Below, piece by piece: positions 19,026-31,361 of a stretch of 64,000 nt of DNA; the first letter of the stretch is position 1, and each line of letters starts with the position of its first letter. The stretch is from positions 4,088,374 through 4,152,373 of the forward strand of contig NZ_CM001857.1 in assembly GCF_000400505.1 (NCBI RefSeq). Direction: 5' to 3'. The notes beneath the pieces are model-generated. The model was not told the origin of the DNA. It did no database searches and saw only the letters and a list, made by a program, of their open reading frames with translations. A program made the translations under genes and the position numbers. This DNA comes from Musicola paradisiaca NCPPB 2511 (GTDB lineage: Bacteria; Pseudomonadota; Gammaproteobacteria; Enterobacterales; Enterobacteriaceae).

Positions 19026-19350
19026 AATTTGTCCCTGCTGTTTATGCTGTATCCCAACGGCGAATACAAACCTGATATATGGAATAGACGACGAACAGCG
19101 CGGCAATAACAACGTCATTGCCGCACAGGAAAACGCTATATCCGCTGCAATTCGGTCGGTAAATGGCACGGCTATCTGCAACCTGAATTGAACGGATATA
19201 AACCGAAATAAAAACGAAAACGAAAAGGAAATATCACAGAAGAAATAAGGCTGACGGTAATTGCCTTTTTTGCCAGCCATTAACAGGTAGGCGGACTTCG
19301 TTGCCATCCGGAGTCATTGCCCCAAAAAACGAAATACCGCCGAACACTGA

Positions 19351-20427
19351 TTATTTATGATGTTTCTGGGTTTTCTCCATAAACTCACCCAGTCTGGCTT
19401 TATAGAACTTCGCTGACATCATGGTACCGTGCCCGCTAGTTTCCTTACTTGCAGGAATAAGGAACAGCTCGGCATGTTTTATTTTTTTGAGCTCATTATC
19501 CAGAATGCCTGTTTCAATTGGATTACGTTCATCATCGGCGGAATTAATCACCAACATGGGGGCCTGAATACGGTTCAATTCCGGCGCCGCATTATAATCC
19601 GCCGATGAACTCCAGATATAAATAAAGTCGTTGGCGTCCGCCGTCACAGGCGCAGCCAGCCGCTCCTCTACCCGTTTGTCCGCCAGGGCGCGCGTCGGCG
19701 CTTTGCTCTGGTAAGCCAGCGTACCGCCGGTAGTGGCGATGCTGAACATAATATTGGCAGTCTGCAGCGCCGGCGGTTGCGCGGTGTAATCACCGTTGTT
19801 CCAGGCTGGATCGCGTTTGATGGATTCAATCAGCATCCGGCGCAGCATCCAGTTTCGACCGGACAACTCTGTCGGCAGAGAGGCCATCGGCACCAACGCA
19901 TCCATCATCTGAGGATATTTTTCGCCCCATAGCCAGGTTTGCATTCCGCCCATGGAATATCCCATAACCAGACGCAAATGCGTAATTCCCAGACCTTCGG
20001 TCAACAAACGATATTGCGCCAACACCATGTCCGCATAATTGTACTGCGGAAACGTCATACGTAATCCATCTGACGGCTTAGCGGTTTTACCCGAACCAAT
20101 GCTTTCAGGAATAACGATGAAATATTTATTAATGTCCAGCGGCTGCCCCGGCCCAAATAATTCACCGGCGAACCCGTTGTCCAACAAGGCTTTTACCGGT
20201 TGATTGGTGCCATGCAGCAATAATACTGCCGGCTTTTTGCTATCGCCGAGCGTGTAATAATGCATACGAAAGGCTTTCAGCGTTTCGCCGGTATGAAAAG
20301 TAAATTCAGGTGCAATCCAGTCACCTTCCTGAGGAATAAGACCTTCGGCATGTGCACTGACGGAAAAAGAAGAAAAAACAAGCAGGAACATCAACCCCGC
20401 CATCCATGATGCTATACGGTTTACCAT
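19351..20427 (-). CDS. Exported alpha/beta hydrolase, homoserine acetyltransferase-like
   Basis: The protein has about 358 residues. A signal peptide (SWMAGLMFLLVFSSFSVSAHA) precedes the MetX-like alpha/beta hydrolase fold: LLLHGTNQPVK, the nucleophile elbow MGYSMGGMQTW, an acid in INSADDERNP, and a His in SGHGTMMSAKFY. Despite MetX similarity, the signal peptide implies a periplasmic esterase or hydrolase with unknown substrate, not methionine biosynthesis. I start it at the ATG at 20427. An in-frame ATG at 20517 would place 30 extra residues before the signal peptide. It stands alone, with AT-rich flanks on both sides. Confidence 0.8.
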   Translation of the reverse strand: MVNRIASWMAGLMFLLVFSSFSVSAHAEGLIPQEGDWIAPEFTFHTGETLKAFRMHYYTLGDSKKPAVLLLHGTNQPVKALLDNGFAGELFGPGQPLDINKYFIVIPESIGSGKTAKPSDGLRMTFPQYNYADMVLAQYRLLTEGLGITHLRLVMGYSMGGMQTWLWGEKYPQMMDALVPMASLPTELSGRNWMLRRMLIESIKRDPAWNNGDYTAQPPALQTANIMFSIATTGGTLAYQSKAPTRALADKRVEERLAAPVTADANDFIYIWSSSADYNAAPELNRIQAPMLVINSADDERNPIETGILDNELKKIKHAELFLIPASKETSGHGTMMSAKFYKARLGEFMEKTQKHHK

Positions 20428-20678
20428 AAACAGCACTTTATTCGTCACTGAAGAAATGGGAACGTTGATATTAATGTTTTCACTAAAATATCCCAATAAC
20501 GATAGCGAACTAACCATGGAAAAAAATATTATCTTCCAGTGATTTTACTTAGATTAAAATATTATCTGATTAATAATCATCATTATAAAATAATCCTTGC
20601 TATCGGTCGCGACATCTTCAATATCAAACGCTCATACCGACGACACTCACACAGCGAGTTCTGTTCACCCACTGAATT

Positions 20679-21167
20679 CTACAACATTAAATGCATGAAT
20701 TGATTGAATTTTGTTGCCAGATAATCTGAGAATGCCTCGCCATTAACAAACCCTCTACTACGATACAGCGCCAATGCAGGCTCAAACGCATCGCCTCTGC
20801 CGGTTTCCAGGCTCAGGCGACGCAGCCCGCTCTGACGAGCCTGCATGATAACGTAATCCAACAAATATGCCGCCACGCCCTTCCGTAAATGCCGGGGATG
20901 GGTGCGCATCGACTTGATTTCGGCGCTCCCGGCATCCAGCACTTTCAACGCGCCGATCCCTACCACGTCGTCCCCCTGCCAAACGCTCCAGAATGTCACG
21001 TTCGGCGCCTGTAATCCGGACACGTCCAGAGCAAAAACATGCTCCGGCGGCGAGCTTTCATGCATACCCGCCAGATGCAGCGCCACCAACGCCCGGGTCT
21101 CATCGCCGGACAAATCATCTTTGCGAATCACCAGCGGCGCTGCCGCCATACTGACAGAATGAGTCAT
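20679..21167 (-). CDS. GNAT-family N-acetyltransferase
   Basis: This 162-residue single-domain GNAT enzyme has the acetyl-CoA-binding core EIKSMRTHPRHLRKGVAAYLLDYV, preceded by the beta strand VVGIGALKVLD and followed by LRRLSLETGRGDAFEPALALYRSRGF, which resembles YsnE/YhdJ-type acetyltransferases. It lies 22 bp downstream of the XRE-cupin regulator on the same strand, so the two are probably co-transcribed. In this arrangement the acetyltransferase is often the regulated detoxifying or modifying enzyme. The substrate cannot be told from sequence. Confidence 0.85.
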   Translation of the reverse strand: MTHSVSMAAAPLVIRKDDLSGDETRALVALHLAGMHESSPPEHVFALDVSGLQAPNVTFWSVWQGDDVVGIGALKVLDAGSAEIKSMRTHPRHLRKGVAAYLLDYVIMQARQSGLRRLSLETGRGDAFEPALALYRSRGFVNGEAFSDYLATKFNQFMHLML

Positions 21168-21189
21168 ATTCCGCTCCTATCACGGCCGG

Positions 21190-21759
21190 TCAGGGTTTAC
21201 AAATGGCGATCAGGTAACGGACATCACCCGCGCCAGGGTTATGAAAAGCAGACGTACCATGCAGCCGGTAACGCAGGCTGTCGCCAGGCGACAGGGCGTA
21301 CACCTGCTCTTCCAGCGCGACCTCCAGACGCCCGTCCAAAACATAAAGATGGTGCTCAAGGCCATAAATCGGCGGTGCGTTGTATTCAATCCGGGCGCTG
21401 GCTGGCAACTGGCCGAGAATCATCTCCGCATTGAATCCATTTACCGGCGGAGAAACACTGCGCCGGACAAAACCCGTTTCAGGATCCACCCAAACCGTCT
21501 GCTGCCCCGGTTCCAGCTTTTGCGGCGACGGTGTTTCCACTTCGGCCAGCAGACGGGACATCGTGCAGCCATACACAACACACAGCCGGCCCAGCAACGC
21601 CGCCGTCGGGCTGGTTTCCCCCCGTTCCATACGCGACAACGTAGCACGGCTGATATCGCTGTTCAGCGCCAGTTCATCCAACGACCAACCGCGTTCACGA
21701 CGCAACGCGGACAACCGTTCAGACAGCCGTAAATCGATATCCGACAATCGATTTTCCAT
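21190..21759 (-). CDS. XRE-family regulator with C-terminal cupin domain
   Basis: The protein has 189 residues. The N-terminal helix-turn-helix is at about 10-65 (LSALRRERGWSLDELAL, SDISRATLSRMERGETSPT, LGRLCVVYGCTMSRLL). The C-terminal cupin contains LEHHLYVLDGRLEVALEEQVYALSPGDSLRYRL and binds a small effector. The ORF continues 52 codons further upstream, but the ATG at 21759 (MENRLSDIDLRLSERL) gives the canonical N-terminus. Repeated AAGAGAAA words lie about 30-55 bp upstream, which could be its own operator. It probably controls itself and the GNAT gene at 20679. Confidence 0.85.
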   Translation of the reverse strand: MENRLSDIDLRLSERLSALRRERGWSLDELALNSDISRATLSRMERGETSPTAALLGRLCVVYGCTMSRLLAEVETPSPQKLEPGQQTVWVDPETGFVRRSVSPPVNGFNAEMILGQLPASARIEYNAPPIYGLEHHLYVLDGRLEVALEEQVYALSPGDSLRYRLHGTSAFHNPGAGDVRYLIAICKP

Positions 21760-21786
21760 CGTTAGATGCGCCTTTATTTCTTTAAT

Positions 21787-21813
21787 AAGAGAAAAAATCT
21801 CATAAAAGAGAAA
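21787..21813. promoter_or_regulatory. Candidate operator of the XRE-cupin regulator
   Basis: The word aagagaaa occurs at 21787-21794 and again at 21806-21813, with the complementary tctcat between them. It sits just upstream of the regulator's start. Direct repeats about two helical turns apart fit an autoregulatory operator. This is inference. Confidence 0.3.
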
Positions 21814-22002
21814 TCGGTGCAATACACCGTCAGAAATATTGTCATGCGGCCCGATCGCCAGTTGATGACAACCATTTCGGGGTGATCCCGATAACAGACG
21901 TTTGGCTCGACACATTCACCACGTATAATCGCCGGGCGATATAGCATGCTGTCCATTACACGTCAGCATGATTCCTCCGTCTTCAGACCAGAGTGAGCAT
22001 CC

Positions 22003-22506
22003 ATGACGATCCCAGCTTCCGTCCCATTGCTGACACGCCCGATTACCGCCGCCGACAATGGCGCGATAGCTAGCGTAATCCGGCGTGTTTCCGCCGAATT
22101 CGGTCTAACCGCCGATAAGGGATACACTGTCTCCGACCCCGACCTGGATAGACTGTTCGAGGTGTACAGCCGTCCCTACTGCGTCTACTGGGTTGTCGAA
22201 TATCGTGGCGAAGTGGTTGGCGGAGGCGGTTTAGCACCGCTGGCAGGCGGAGATACCGACATATGTGAATTGCAAAAGATGTATTTCCTGCCCATCGCCC
22301 GTGGACAGGGCATCGCCCGGCAACTGGCCGAACGCGCGCTGGAGTTCGGCCGTCAGCAAGGGTTTCAACGCTGCTATCTGGAAACGACCGGGCACCTGAC
22401 CAGCGCCATCCGTCTTTATGAGAAACTGGGTTTCCAGCACATCAACCATGCCATGGGTTGTACCGGTCATGTGGATTGTGAAGTCAGAATGCTGAAAACG
22501 CTTTAA
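22003..22506 (+). CDS. GNAT-family N-acetyltransferase (YjgM-like)
   Basis: This 167-residue GNAT enzyme has the acetyl-CoA loop [26 protein letters not shown], preceded by [13 protein letters not shown] and followed by [25 protein letters not shown], the pattern of YjgM/MarR-associated acetyltransferases. Its position next to rraB and argF matches that of yjgM in E. coli, which supports orthology. It is convergent with rraB across a hairpin terminator. The acceptor substrate is not known. Confidence 0.88.
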   Translation: MTIPASVPLLTRPITAADNGAIASVIRRVSAEFGLTADKGYTVSDPDLDRLFEVYSRPYCVYWVVEYRGEVVGGGGLAPLAGGDTDICELQKMYFLPIARGQGIARQLAERALEFGRQQGFQRCYLETTGHLTSAIRLYEKLGFQHINHAMGCTGHVDCEVRMLKTL

Positions 22507-22518
22507 GCCGGAAACAAA

Positions 22519-22540
22519 ATACCCGCCGGGCGGCGGGTAT
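22519..22540 (-). terminator. Terminator between the GNAT gene and rraB
   Basis: The 9-bp stem atacccgcc (22519-22527) / ggcgggtat (22532-22540) has loop gggc. On the minus strand it is followed by tttgttt, so it mainly terminates rraB. Confidence 0.7.
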
Positions 22541-22557
22541 CAGAACAACCCCAGGAA

Positions 22558-22986
22558 TCAATGACGCTTGCCGTCATCGTCCTCATCGTAGAAATCTTCG
22601 TCTTCCTCGTCGAAATCGTCATCGTCGCCGTTCGGATCTTCGAAGTAGGTGCCCCAGCCGTCATAGTTGACCTGATGACGCTCCGCCAGTTCCAGCAACT
22701 GCTCCACTTGCTGATCGATAAGTTCGGCATTCAACGACACCTCGCAAATCGCATCGCAACACATCAGCGTGATACCTTCTTCCGTATCCAGCTCTTCGGC
22801 GTCCGTAACTTCGTAGCCCAGCTTGAAGGCATCCACCGCCACCTTTTCCAGATCCTCGAACTTCTCGGCGGAAAAATGGTGTTCGATGGTATAGAGCGCG
22901 TCAGGATCGCTGCCATCCTCCAGCAACTCTTCGATAATCAGGCGTGTCTCTTCACGTTGTTCTTCCAGCAATTCACGGTTTGCCAT
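22558..22986 (-). CDS. rraB: Ribonuclease E inhibitor RraB
   Basis: This 142-residue acidic protein binds the RNase E C-terminal region and modulates mRNA decay. It carries the RraB pattern: [69 protein letters not shown]. It ends in a long Asp/Glu-rich tail (about 30 residues). It is divergent from argF, as in E. coli. Confidence 0.95.
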   Translation of the reverse strand: MANRELLEEQREETRLIIEELLEDGSDPDALYTIEHHFSAEKFEDLEKVAVDAFKLGYEVTDAEELDTEEGITLMCCDAICEVSLNAELIDQQVEQLLELAERHQVNYDGWGTYFEDPNGDDDDFDEEDEDFYDEDDDGKRH

Positions 22987-23077
22987 GTCCCAGTCCTCAT
23001 AAAAACGGCAAAGATGGCTTCATTTTCCCACAGCCCTGCGTTCGTCTCCACCAGAAAGTTTTAACCCGACACTTGAA

Positions 23078-23116
23078 ATTGAATATTTACACATATAAAG
23101 TGAATTTTAATTCAAC
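23078..23116 (+). promoter_or_regulatory. Tandem ARG boxes upstream of argF
   Basis: The box at 23099-23116 contains tgaattttaattca, a perfect palindromic match to the ArgR half-site pair. A weaker 18-bp box, attgaatatttacacata, lies at 23078-23095, separated by 3 bp. This spacing is the hallmark of ArgR hexamer operators and lies about 30 bp before the argF start. Arginine-dependent repression of argF is expected. Confidence 0.85.
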
Positions 23117-23147
23117 CACGCGCGTTGAGCCACATGGAGACAAAAAG

Positions 23148-24167
23148 ATGAACCCGTTTTATAAGCGTCACTTTTTAAGACTGATGGATTTTACCCCTGC
23201 GGAAATAGAAACGCTGTTGTCACTCGCCGCCACCCTCAAAATCAATAAGAAAAACGGTACTGAAACCCGCCATCTGCAAGGCAAAAACATCGCACTCATC
23301 TTCGAAAAAGATTCGACTCGCACTCGTTGCTCTTTCGAAGTTGCTGCATACGATCAGGGCGCACAAGTGACCTATCTCGGGCCCAGCGGCAGCCAGATCG
23401 GTCATAAAGAATCCATGAAAGACACAGCGCGTGTGCTGGGCCGCATGTATGACGGCATCCAATACCGCGGTTACGGCCAGGTACTGGTGGAAACGCTGGC
23501 GGAATTTTCCGGCGTTCCGGTCTGGAACGGCCTGACCAACGAATTTCACCCGACGCAGCTACTGGCCGATCTGATGACCATGCAGGAACATCTGCCGGAG
23601 AAACCGCTATCGGCCATGAAACTGGCCTACGTCGGGGATACCCGCAATAACATGGGCAACTCTATGCTGGAAGCGGCCGCGCTGACCGGCCTCGATCTGC
23701 GGTTGATCGCCCCGCAGGCCTGCTGGCCCGATGCGGCGCTGGTGGCGGAGTGCCAGACAGCCGCCGCCAAAACCGGCGGTTCGATTACGCTGACCGAAGA
23801 GGTAGCCGCTGGCGTGAAGGACGTGGATTTCATTTACACCGACGTATGGGTGTCGATGGGCGAAGCGAAAGACGCCTGGGCGGAGCGCATCAATCTGCTG
23901 CGTCCGTATCAGGTCAATATGGACATGATCGCCGCCACCGGGAATCCGCAGGTGAAATTCCTGCACTGTTTGCCGGCATTCCACGACGATCAAACCACTC
24001 TCGGCAAGCAAATGGCCGAGCAGTACGACCTGCACAATGGCATGGAAGTCACCAATGACGTGTTCGAGTCGGCGCATAGCATCGTGTTCGACCAGGCGGA
24101 AAACCGGATGCATACCATCAAAGCGGTCATGGTGGCGACGCTCGCCCCGAATGCCGAACTGCCGTAA
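23148..24167 (+). CDS. argF: Ornithine carbamoyltransferase
   Basis: This 339-residue enzyme catalyses ornithine + carbamoyl phosphate to citrulline in arginine biosynthesis. The carbamoyl-phosphate loop STRTRCSFE is near 55-63. The segments [20 protein letters not shown] and the ornithine-binding DVWVSMGE are present, and the catalytic Cys is in [11 protein letters not shown] longer frame opens upstream, but the ATG at 23148 ([15 protein letters not shown]) matches the E. coli ArgI/ArgF start and lies downstream of the ARG boxes. E. coli has the same gene order (argI divergent from rraB). Confidence 0.96.
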   Translation: MNPFYKRHFLRLMDFTPAEIETLLSLAATLKINKKNGTETRHLQGKNIALIFEKDSTRTRCSFEVAAYDQGAQVTYLGPSGSQIGHKESMKDTARVLGRMYDGIQYRGYGQVLVETLAEFSGVPVWNGLTNEFHPTQLLADLMTMQEHLPEKPLSAMKLAYVGDTRNNMGNSMLEAAALTGLDLRLIAPQACWPDAALVAECQTAAAKTGGSITLTEEVAAGVKDVDFIYTDVWVSMGEAKDAWAERINLLRPYQVNMDMIAATGNPQVKFLHCLPAFHDDQTTLGKQMAEQYDLHNGMEVTNDVFESAHSIVFDQAENRMHTIKAVMVATLAPNAELP

Positions 24168-24284
24168 CGGCGTCGCCATTCCCGCCACGGCAGAGATCCA
24201 GAACCCCGCCGAGTCAGGCGAGAGGCCGCGCGTTCAGCCAACGAGACCGAACGCGCCGTCCGGCAAAACATCGCCGGACGAGCC

Positions 24285-25784
<1,500 letters not shown>

Positions 25785-25795
25785 TCATCATCGTC

Positions 25796-27220
25796 TCAAA
25801 CCGACGCGGCCCGCTCGCTGCCTTCGGCCGCCGTAGCCCTGGCTGCGCCTTCATCGACCGGATCGTCGAAACCGACCACCATCACCAGCGTGATGGTCAA
25901 CACGATGGCGACCCCGCTGCCGATGAGCTCGCCGATAAACGACGTCGACGACGTCGGGCTGATGGCGTTGATCACCGTCAGAATGCCGGGCAACCCGGCG
26001 TAGACGTAATACAGCGAACCAAACAGGCTGGCGACCACGGCGCCAGTGGCCCCGCCGATACAGCCACAGATAAAGGGCTTCTTATAGCGCAGCGTCACCC
26101 CGTAGATTGCCGGCTCGGTAATGCCGAAAACCGCGGTCACGCCCGCCGACAGGGAGCGGGTTTTCAGCTCGCGATTACGGGTTTTGAGAAAGACGCCGAA
26201 CGCAGCGGACATTTGGCCGATCACGGCGATGGTCTGAAAAGCCTGAAAGGAGTCGTAGCCGTTGGCGTCGAAATTCGCCATAACGACCGGCGTGATCCCC
26301 CAATGCACGCCGAAGATCACAATGATCTGCCAGACGCCGCCGATGATCGCCGCCGCCAGCGCGGGAAAGGCGTTGAACAACATGTTATAGCCGCCGGCTA
26401 CGCCGTTTGCCGCCCAGGTCGTCACCGGCCCGATGGCCAGCAACGTCAGTGGCACGACGACCAGGAAACAGATCAGCGGTGCAAAAAGCGCGCTCACCAC
26501 TTCCGGCAGCCATGACGTCACCCGACGCTCCACCCAGGCCAGCGCCCACACCAAAAACAGCGGCGGCAATACCGATGCGCCATACAAGGTTTTGGCCAAT
26601 GGCAATCCCAAAAAAGTTACGCTTTCGCCCGCCGCGATTTTTGCGGCGATCGCCCCCCACTCGGGGTTGATCAGCGCACAGCAGCACAACACCGCCACGT
26701 AGGGATTACAGCGAAAATGGCGGGATGCCGTCATGGCGATGAACACCGGCAGAAAAACAAACGGCGTCCACGACATAAAATTCAATACGGCATAAGTCCC
26801 CGAGGTTTTGAAGGCAACGGAGAACTGGTTGATGACGATCAACAATCCTTGCAAAATCCCGGCGGCGGCCAGGATATAGACTATCGGGGCGAATACGGCG
26901 GACATGGTAGCAATCACCCGATCCAGTATCCGACCGCGGGGTTTGGCCGCTGCGGTAGCGCTATCGCCCAGCAGCGCCGCCATCTGCGAGTAAACCTCGG
27001 CAACGTGGATCCCGATCACCACCTGAAATTGCCCTGCGCTTTCCACCACGGCAATCACGCCCGGCAGGCCCTGAATCCGTTTTTTAGCCTCGTCGGGCGT
27101 CGTCTCCAGCACTAAACGCAGCCGCGTGGCGCAACGTGAAAAATCGACGATGTTAGACTTGCCGCCGACTTCCTGCAGAATGCTTTGCGCCAGCTTTGCG
27201 TAATCTCTTATCCCTGCCAT
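25796..27220 (-). CDS. PTS beta-glucoside-type EIIBC permease
   Basis: This 474-residue fused EIIB-EIIC has the phosphorylation-site Cys30 in DFSRCATRLRLVL, then a multi-spanning EIIC domain with GITEPAIYGVTLRYKKPF, a family signature for the sugar-binding loop. There is no EIIA domain, so phosphate would come from another EIIA, most likely EIIA-Glc (crr). Similarity and partner suggest an AscF-like transporter for beta-glucosides such as arbutin, salicin or cellobiose. It is first in a two-gene operon behind two AscG-like operators. The exact substrate is uncertain. Confidence 0.9.
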   Translation of the reverse strand: MAGIRDYAKLAQSILQEVGGKSNIVDFSRCATRLRLVLETTPDEAKKRIQGLPGVIAVVESAGQFQVVIGIHVAEVYSQMAALLGDSATAAAKPRGRILDRVIATMSAVFAPIVYILAAAGILQGLLIVINQFSVAFKTSGTYAVLNFMSWTPFVFLPVFIAMTASRHFRCNPYVAVLCCCALINPEWGAIAAKIAAGESVTFLGLPLAKTLYGASVLPPLFLVWALAWVERRVTSWLPEVVSALFAPLICFLVVVPLTLLAIGPVTTWAANGVAGGYNMLFNAFPALAAAIIGGVWQIIVIFGVHWGITPVVMANFDANGYDSFQAFQTIAVIGQMSAAFGVFLKTRNRELKTRSLSAGVTAVFGITEPAIYGVTLRYKKPFICGCIGGATGAVVASLFGSLYYVYAGLPGILTVINAISPTSSTSFIGELIGSGVAIVLTITLVMVVGFDDPVDEGAARATAAEGSERAASV

Positions 27221-27243
27221 AGCGTCACCTTTTTATCCGATCA

Positions 27244-27432
27244 TGCCCGTCATGCTTCACGTTGCAGAGGTGTTGGCTGTATGACCCGGCTTGGCCCCGT
27301 TGGGGCCGCAACACGTTGCGTGCAAGCCGGTTGCCGGCGGAGAGATATGTTGCCTCCGACCACTTGATTTTAGTCATCGACCGGGGCTCGCTCGGCTGCC
27401 GCTTCCTGCGACCTGAATCATTTCGGGTATAT
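27244..27432. repeat. YPAL/ERIC-like long palindromic intergenic repeat, copy 1
   Basis: The element begins cccgtcatgcttcacgttgcag and ends with cctgcgacctgaatcatttcgggtata, which are imperfect inverted termini. The interior contains tgttggctgtatgac, shared with the copy at 53525-53736. Such approximately 150-200-bp palindromic repeats occur in intergenic regions of Yersinia, Serratia and soft-rot bacteria (YPAL-like). It lies between the PTS gene and its operators, so it would be in the 5' untranslated RNA of the operon. Confidence 0.65.
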
Positions 27433-27455
27433 AAGACGATGGGTTTTTATCACAC

Positions 27456-27506
27456 TGAAACCGGTTTCAGACTGCCTGAAACCCCCTATAGCCGCAACCG
27501 GTTTCA
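27456..27506. promoter_or_regulatory. Two LacI/GalR-type operators (AscG-like)
   Basis: A perfect 14-bp palindrome tgaaaccggtttca is at 27456-27469, and a second copy with two mismatches (cgcaaccggtttca) at 27493-27506. Their centres are 37 bp apart. The sequence matches the AscG operator consensus as I recall it. They lie upstream of the PTS/GH1 operon. No LacI-family gene is adjacent, unlike the E. coli asc locus. Confidence 0.75.
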
Positions 27507-27652
27507 TTTTTTGTCGCCATGATTTACGGGATGGATCACAGCGCTGAGTAATCGGCACGACAACGACAACATCAAACAGAGATGCGGGTAAAAAATAGAA
27601 GGTTGCGTTTTGCTACGATGTGGACGGCAGCGTTCTTGCCGTAAGGAGAGAA

Positions 27653-27670
27653 AAGGCGCCGCAGCGCCTT
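27653..27670 (-). terminator. Terminator after the YhcH-family gene
   Basis: The stem aaggcgc (27653-27659) / gcgcctt (27664-27670) with loop cgca is followed by tttt on the minus strand. It closes the gene at 27682-28149. Confidence 0.7.
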
Positions 27671-27681
27671 AGATAAGACAG

Positions 27682-28179
<498 letters not shown>

Positions 28180-28453
28180 TTACAGCACCTTATACGCTTC
28201 CCGGCGGCACCCTGCCAGCATGTCATCGCAAAAAAGTGATGCGGTAAAACATTTGATTCCTACGACACGGCACCGGGCAAATACGCGGCGTACCCTTATC
28301 GATATTGCCGCGCACAAATGACGGCAGCATGAATGGCATCTGGCGGCAGCCGTCATTTTTTCCCTCGGCGCAGCCGAGACCGCCGCTTGCCAAGTTCCCC
28401 GCTCACAAGCGCCCGCAACCGATTGCCAGGCGCATAAAACGGGCGTTTTTTGC

Positions 28454-28481
28454 TTGAATTCACATTTTCGGCGCGTATAAT
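28454..28481 (+). promoter_or_regulatory. pyr operon promoter
   Basis: A perfect -10 box tataat is at 28476-28481, with ttgaat at 28454-28459 as the -35 box and a 16-bp spacer. The leader peptide begins 25 bp downstream. Confidence 0.65.
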
Positions 28482-28604
28482 GCCGCACAATTTGTCGGGA
28501 GGGAACATGTCCAATACCGCTGTCTTCGTGGGTTATCAACCGCAACTGCCGTTCGGCAGCCTGACAGTTTTTTTCCTTCCGTTGCCCAACCGTTCTTTAA
28601 AAAA

Positions 28605-28630
28605 GCCCCTCATTCGAGGGGCTTTTTTTT
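28605..28630 (+). terminator. pyr attenuator
   Basis: The stem gcccctc (28605-28611) / gaggggc (28616-28622) with loop attc is followed by eight T. A U-rich pause run (gtttttttcc) lies about 35 nt upstream inside pyrL. Low UTP slows polymerase, lets the ribosome catch up and prevents the hairpin. Confidence 0.92.
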
Positions 28631-28700
28631 GCCTGTCACGCTGGGCGGCACACATCGCTTCTTTTGTTTATCGGACCTCACCGTGGGGGAGAATCGCCAA

Positions 28701-30118
<1,418 letters not shown>

Positions 30119-30211
30119 GCACCCCAAAGCGGTGCGATGGATGGCGACACCACCGGCTTTTTGAAATAATGTGCCCCTTGCACGTCCACTCAGCATGAAT
30201 CAGGAGAAAAT

Positions 30212-30598
30212 ATGTCACGCATTATCAGTACGGAACAGGCGCCGGCCGCTATCGGCCCTTACGTTCAGGGTGTCGATCTGGGTAGCCTGGTTTTCACCTC
30301 CGGCCAGATCCCGGTGGATCCGAAAACCGGCTTGGTGTCGGATGATGTGACGGCGCAGGCGCGTCAGTCGCTGGAAAACGTGAAAGCCATCGTGGAAGCC
30401 GCCGGTCTGAACGTGGGCAATATCATCAAAACCACGGTGTTCGTGAAAGACCTGAACGACTTCGCCACCGTCAACGCCGCTTATGAAGCCTTCTTCAAAG
30501 AGCATAATGCAACCTTCCCGGCGCGTTCCTGCGTGGAAGTGGCTCGTCTGCCGAAAGACGTAAAACTCGAAATCGAAGCTATTGCGGTACGCGGTTAA
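30212..30598 (+). CDS. ridA: 2-iminobutanoate/2-iminopropanoate deaminase RidA
   Basis: This 128-residue YjgF/Rid-family enzyme hydrolyses reactive enamines and imines from PLP enzymes. It has the full pattern: EQAPAAIGPYVQGV, FTSGQIPVDPKTG, LENVKAIVEAAG, KTTVFVKDLNDFA, and the active-site Arg in FPARSCVEVARLP. AGGAG precedes the start. It follows pyrI as in E. coli and ends at a strong terminator. Confidence 0.97.
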   Translation: MSRIISTEQAPAAIGPYVQGVDLGSLVFTSGQIPVDPKTGLVSDDVTAQARQSLENVKAIVEAAGLNVGNIIKTTVFVKDLNDFATVNAAYEAFFKEHNATFPARSCVEVARLPKDVKLEIEAIAVRG

Positions 30599-30624
30599 GA
30601 TTTCATCGCCACTTTTAAGCGAAA

Positions 30625-30650
30625 AACCCCGGCTGATGCCGGGGTTCGTT
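30625..30650 (+). terminator. Terminator after ridA
   Basis: The stem aaccccggc (30625-30633) / gccggggtt (30638-30646) with loop tgat is followed by cgtt, a moderate T-rich end. Confidence 0.8.
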
Positions 30651-30707
30651 TACCTGATGAGTGCTAAATCTGGCTTTCTCAACCTTTTCTGTTGCTGATA
30701 AAAGTTC

Positions 30708-30797
30708 TCATGAGAACCCAGGCTTATTGTCCAATGCTTTCTCAAACCGGTTGGTCTGATAAACCTCAATCTCTGCTCGGTTTTGTTCTTCGGACAT
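30708..30797 (-). pseudogene. RelE/ParE-type toxin remnant
   Basis: Immediately after and overlapping the antitoxin is a 29-codon frame that starts MSEEQNRAEIEVYQTNRFEKALD. This looks like the N-terminus of RelE/ParE-family toxins that pair with ParD-like antitoxins, where EVYxTxxFEKxLDKLP is usual. It stops at TGA (30708) after KPGFS, where the full toxin would run about 70 more residues. No continuation is visible in other frames, so the rest seems deleted. The remnant should be inactive. Confidence 0.55.
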
Positions 30798-31002
30798 AAC
30801 GAGAAACCTGACCATTCTCTGCTTCGCTGCGGGCGAGCAACGTTTCCATAATAAATCCGTATGTCAGATCAGGATTATCCTCAACAATCCTGCCGATTCT
30901 GGCCCAATGTTCTATCTGCTTGGGCACGCTCCGGCTGGATGCTTCTGCATACACCTTGATTTCAGTGACAAAATCTTCATCCAATCGAATGCCGATAGCC
31001 AT
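30766..31002 (-). CDS. ParD-like antitoxin
   Basis: This 78-residue protein begins MAIGIRLDEDFVTEIKVYAEAS, then SRSVPKQIEHWARIGRIVEDNPDLTYGFIMETLLARSE, the pattern of ParD-like ribbon-helix-helix antitoxins (PF11903 type). Upstream frame extends to 31065, but the ATG at 31002 gives the family start. It overlaps the toxin stump at 30708-30797 by 32 nt, the usual antitoxin-toxin overlap. With the toxin truncated it is an orphan, though it may still act as a DNA-binding regulator. Confidence 0.75.
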   Translation of the reverse strand: MAIGIRLDEDFVTEIKVYAEASSRSVPKQIEHWARIGRIVEDNPDLTYGFIMETLLARSEAENGQVSRYVRRTKPSRD

Positions 31003-31361
31003 ACTGTTGATACCTATATGAATGAGTCGTGTTAACTGTCGCTGCTGGTATTTGCTACAGCACATGAAGATACCTGGACATTAAATCGCAATGCGCAACA
31101 TTTTATCGCATCAGATTTATTCAATATTGCTGGCTAATGTTGACTCAAATTCGGGCACCCTTTTTCTTACGTGGTGCAATCGCATTCATCATCGCACCAT
31201 AAAATAGATCCACCGCCCGTTAATAAGGCAAACACGCCGCCATTCGCACCACCATTGCGCAAATATCCCGCCATCCTTGCAATAATGGCGATATTGAGCA
31301 CCATGGCATGGTTTTCGCATCTGTCGTTGTATCTTCGTCAAGCGGAATGCAGGAGATGACA
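31003..31361. other. Intergenic region before the Anbu operon
   Basis: I see no gene here. It probably holds the promoters of the antitoxin (leftward) and the ATP-grasp operon (rightward). No operator or strong -10/-35 pair stood out. Confidence 0.4.

Noticed and set aside
27456-27506. CRP site near the AscG-like operators
   Set aside because: I looked for TGTGA-N6-TCACA around tttttatcacactga but only one half-site matched.
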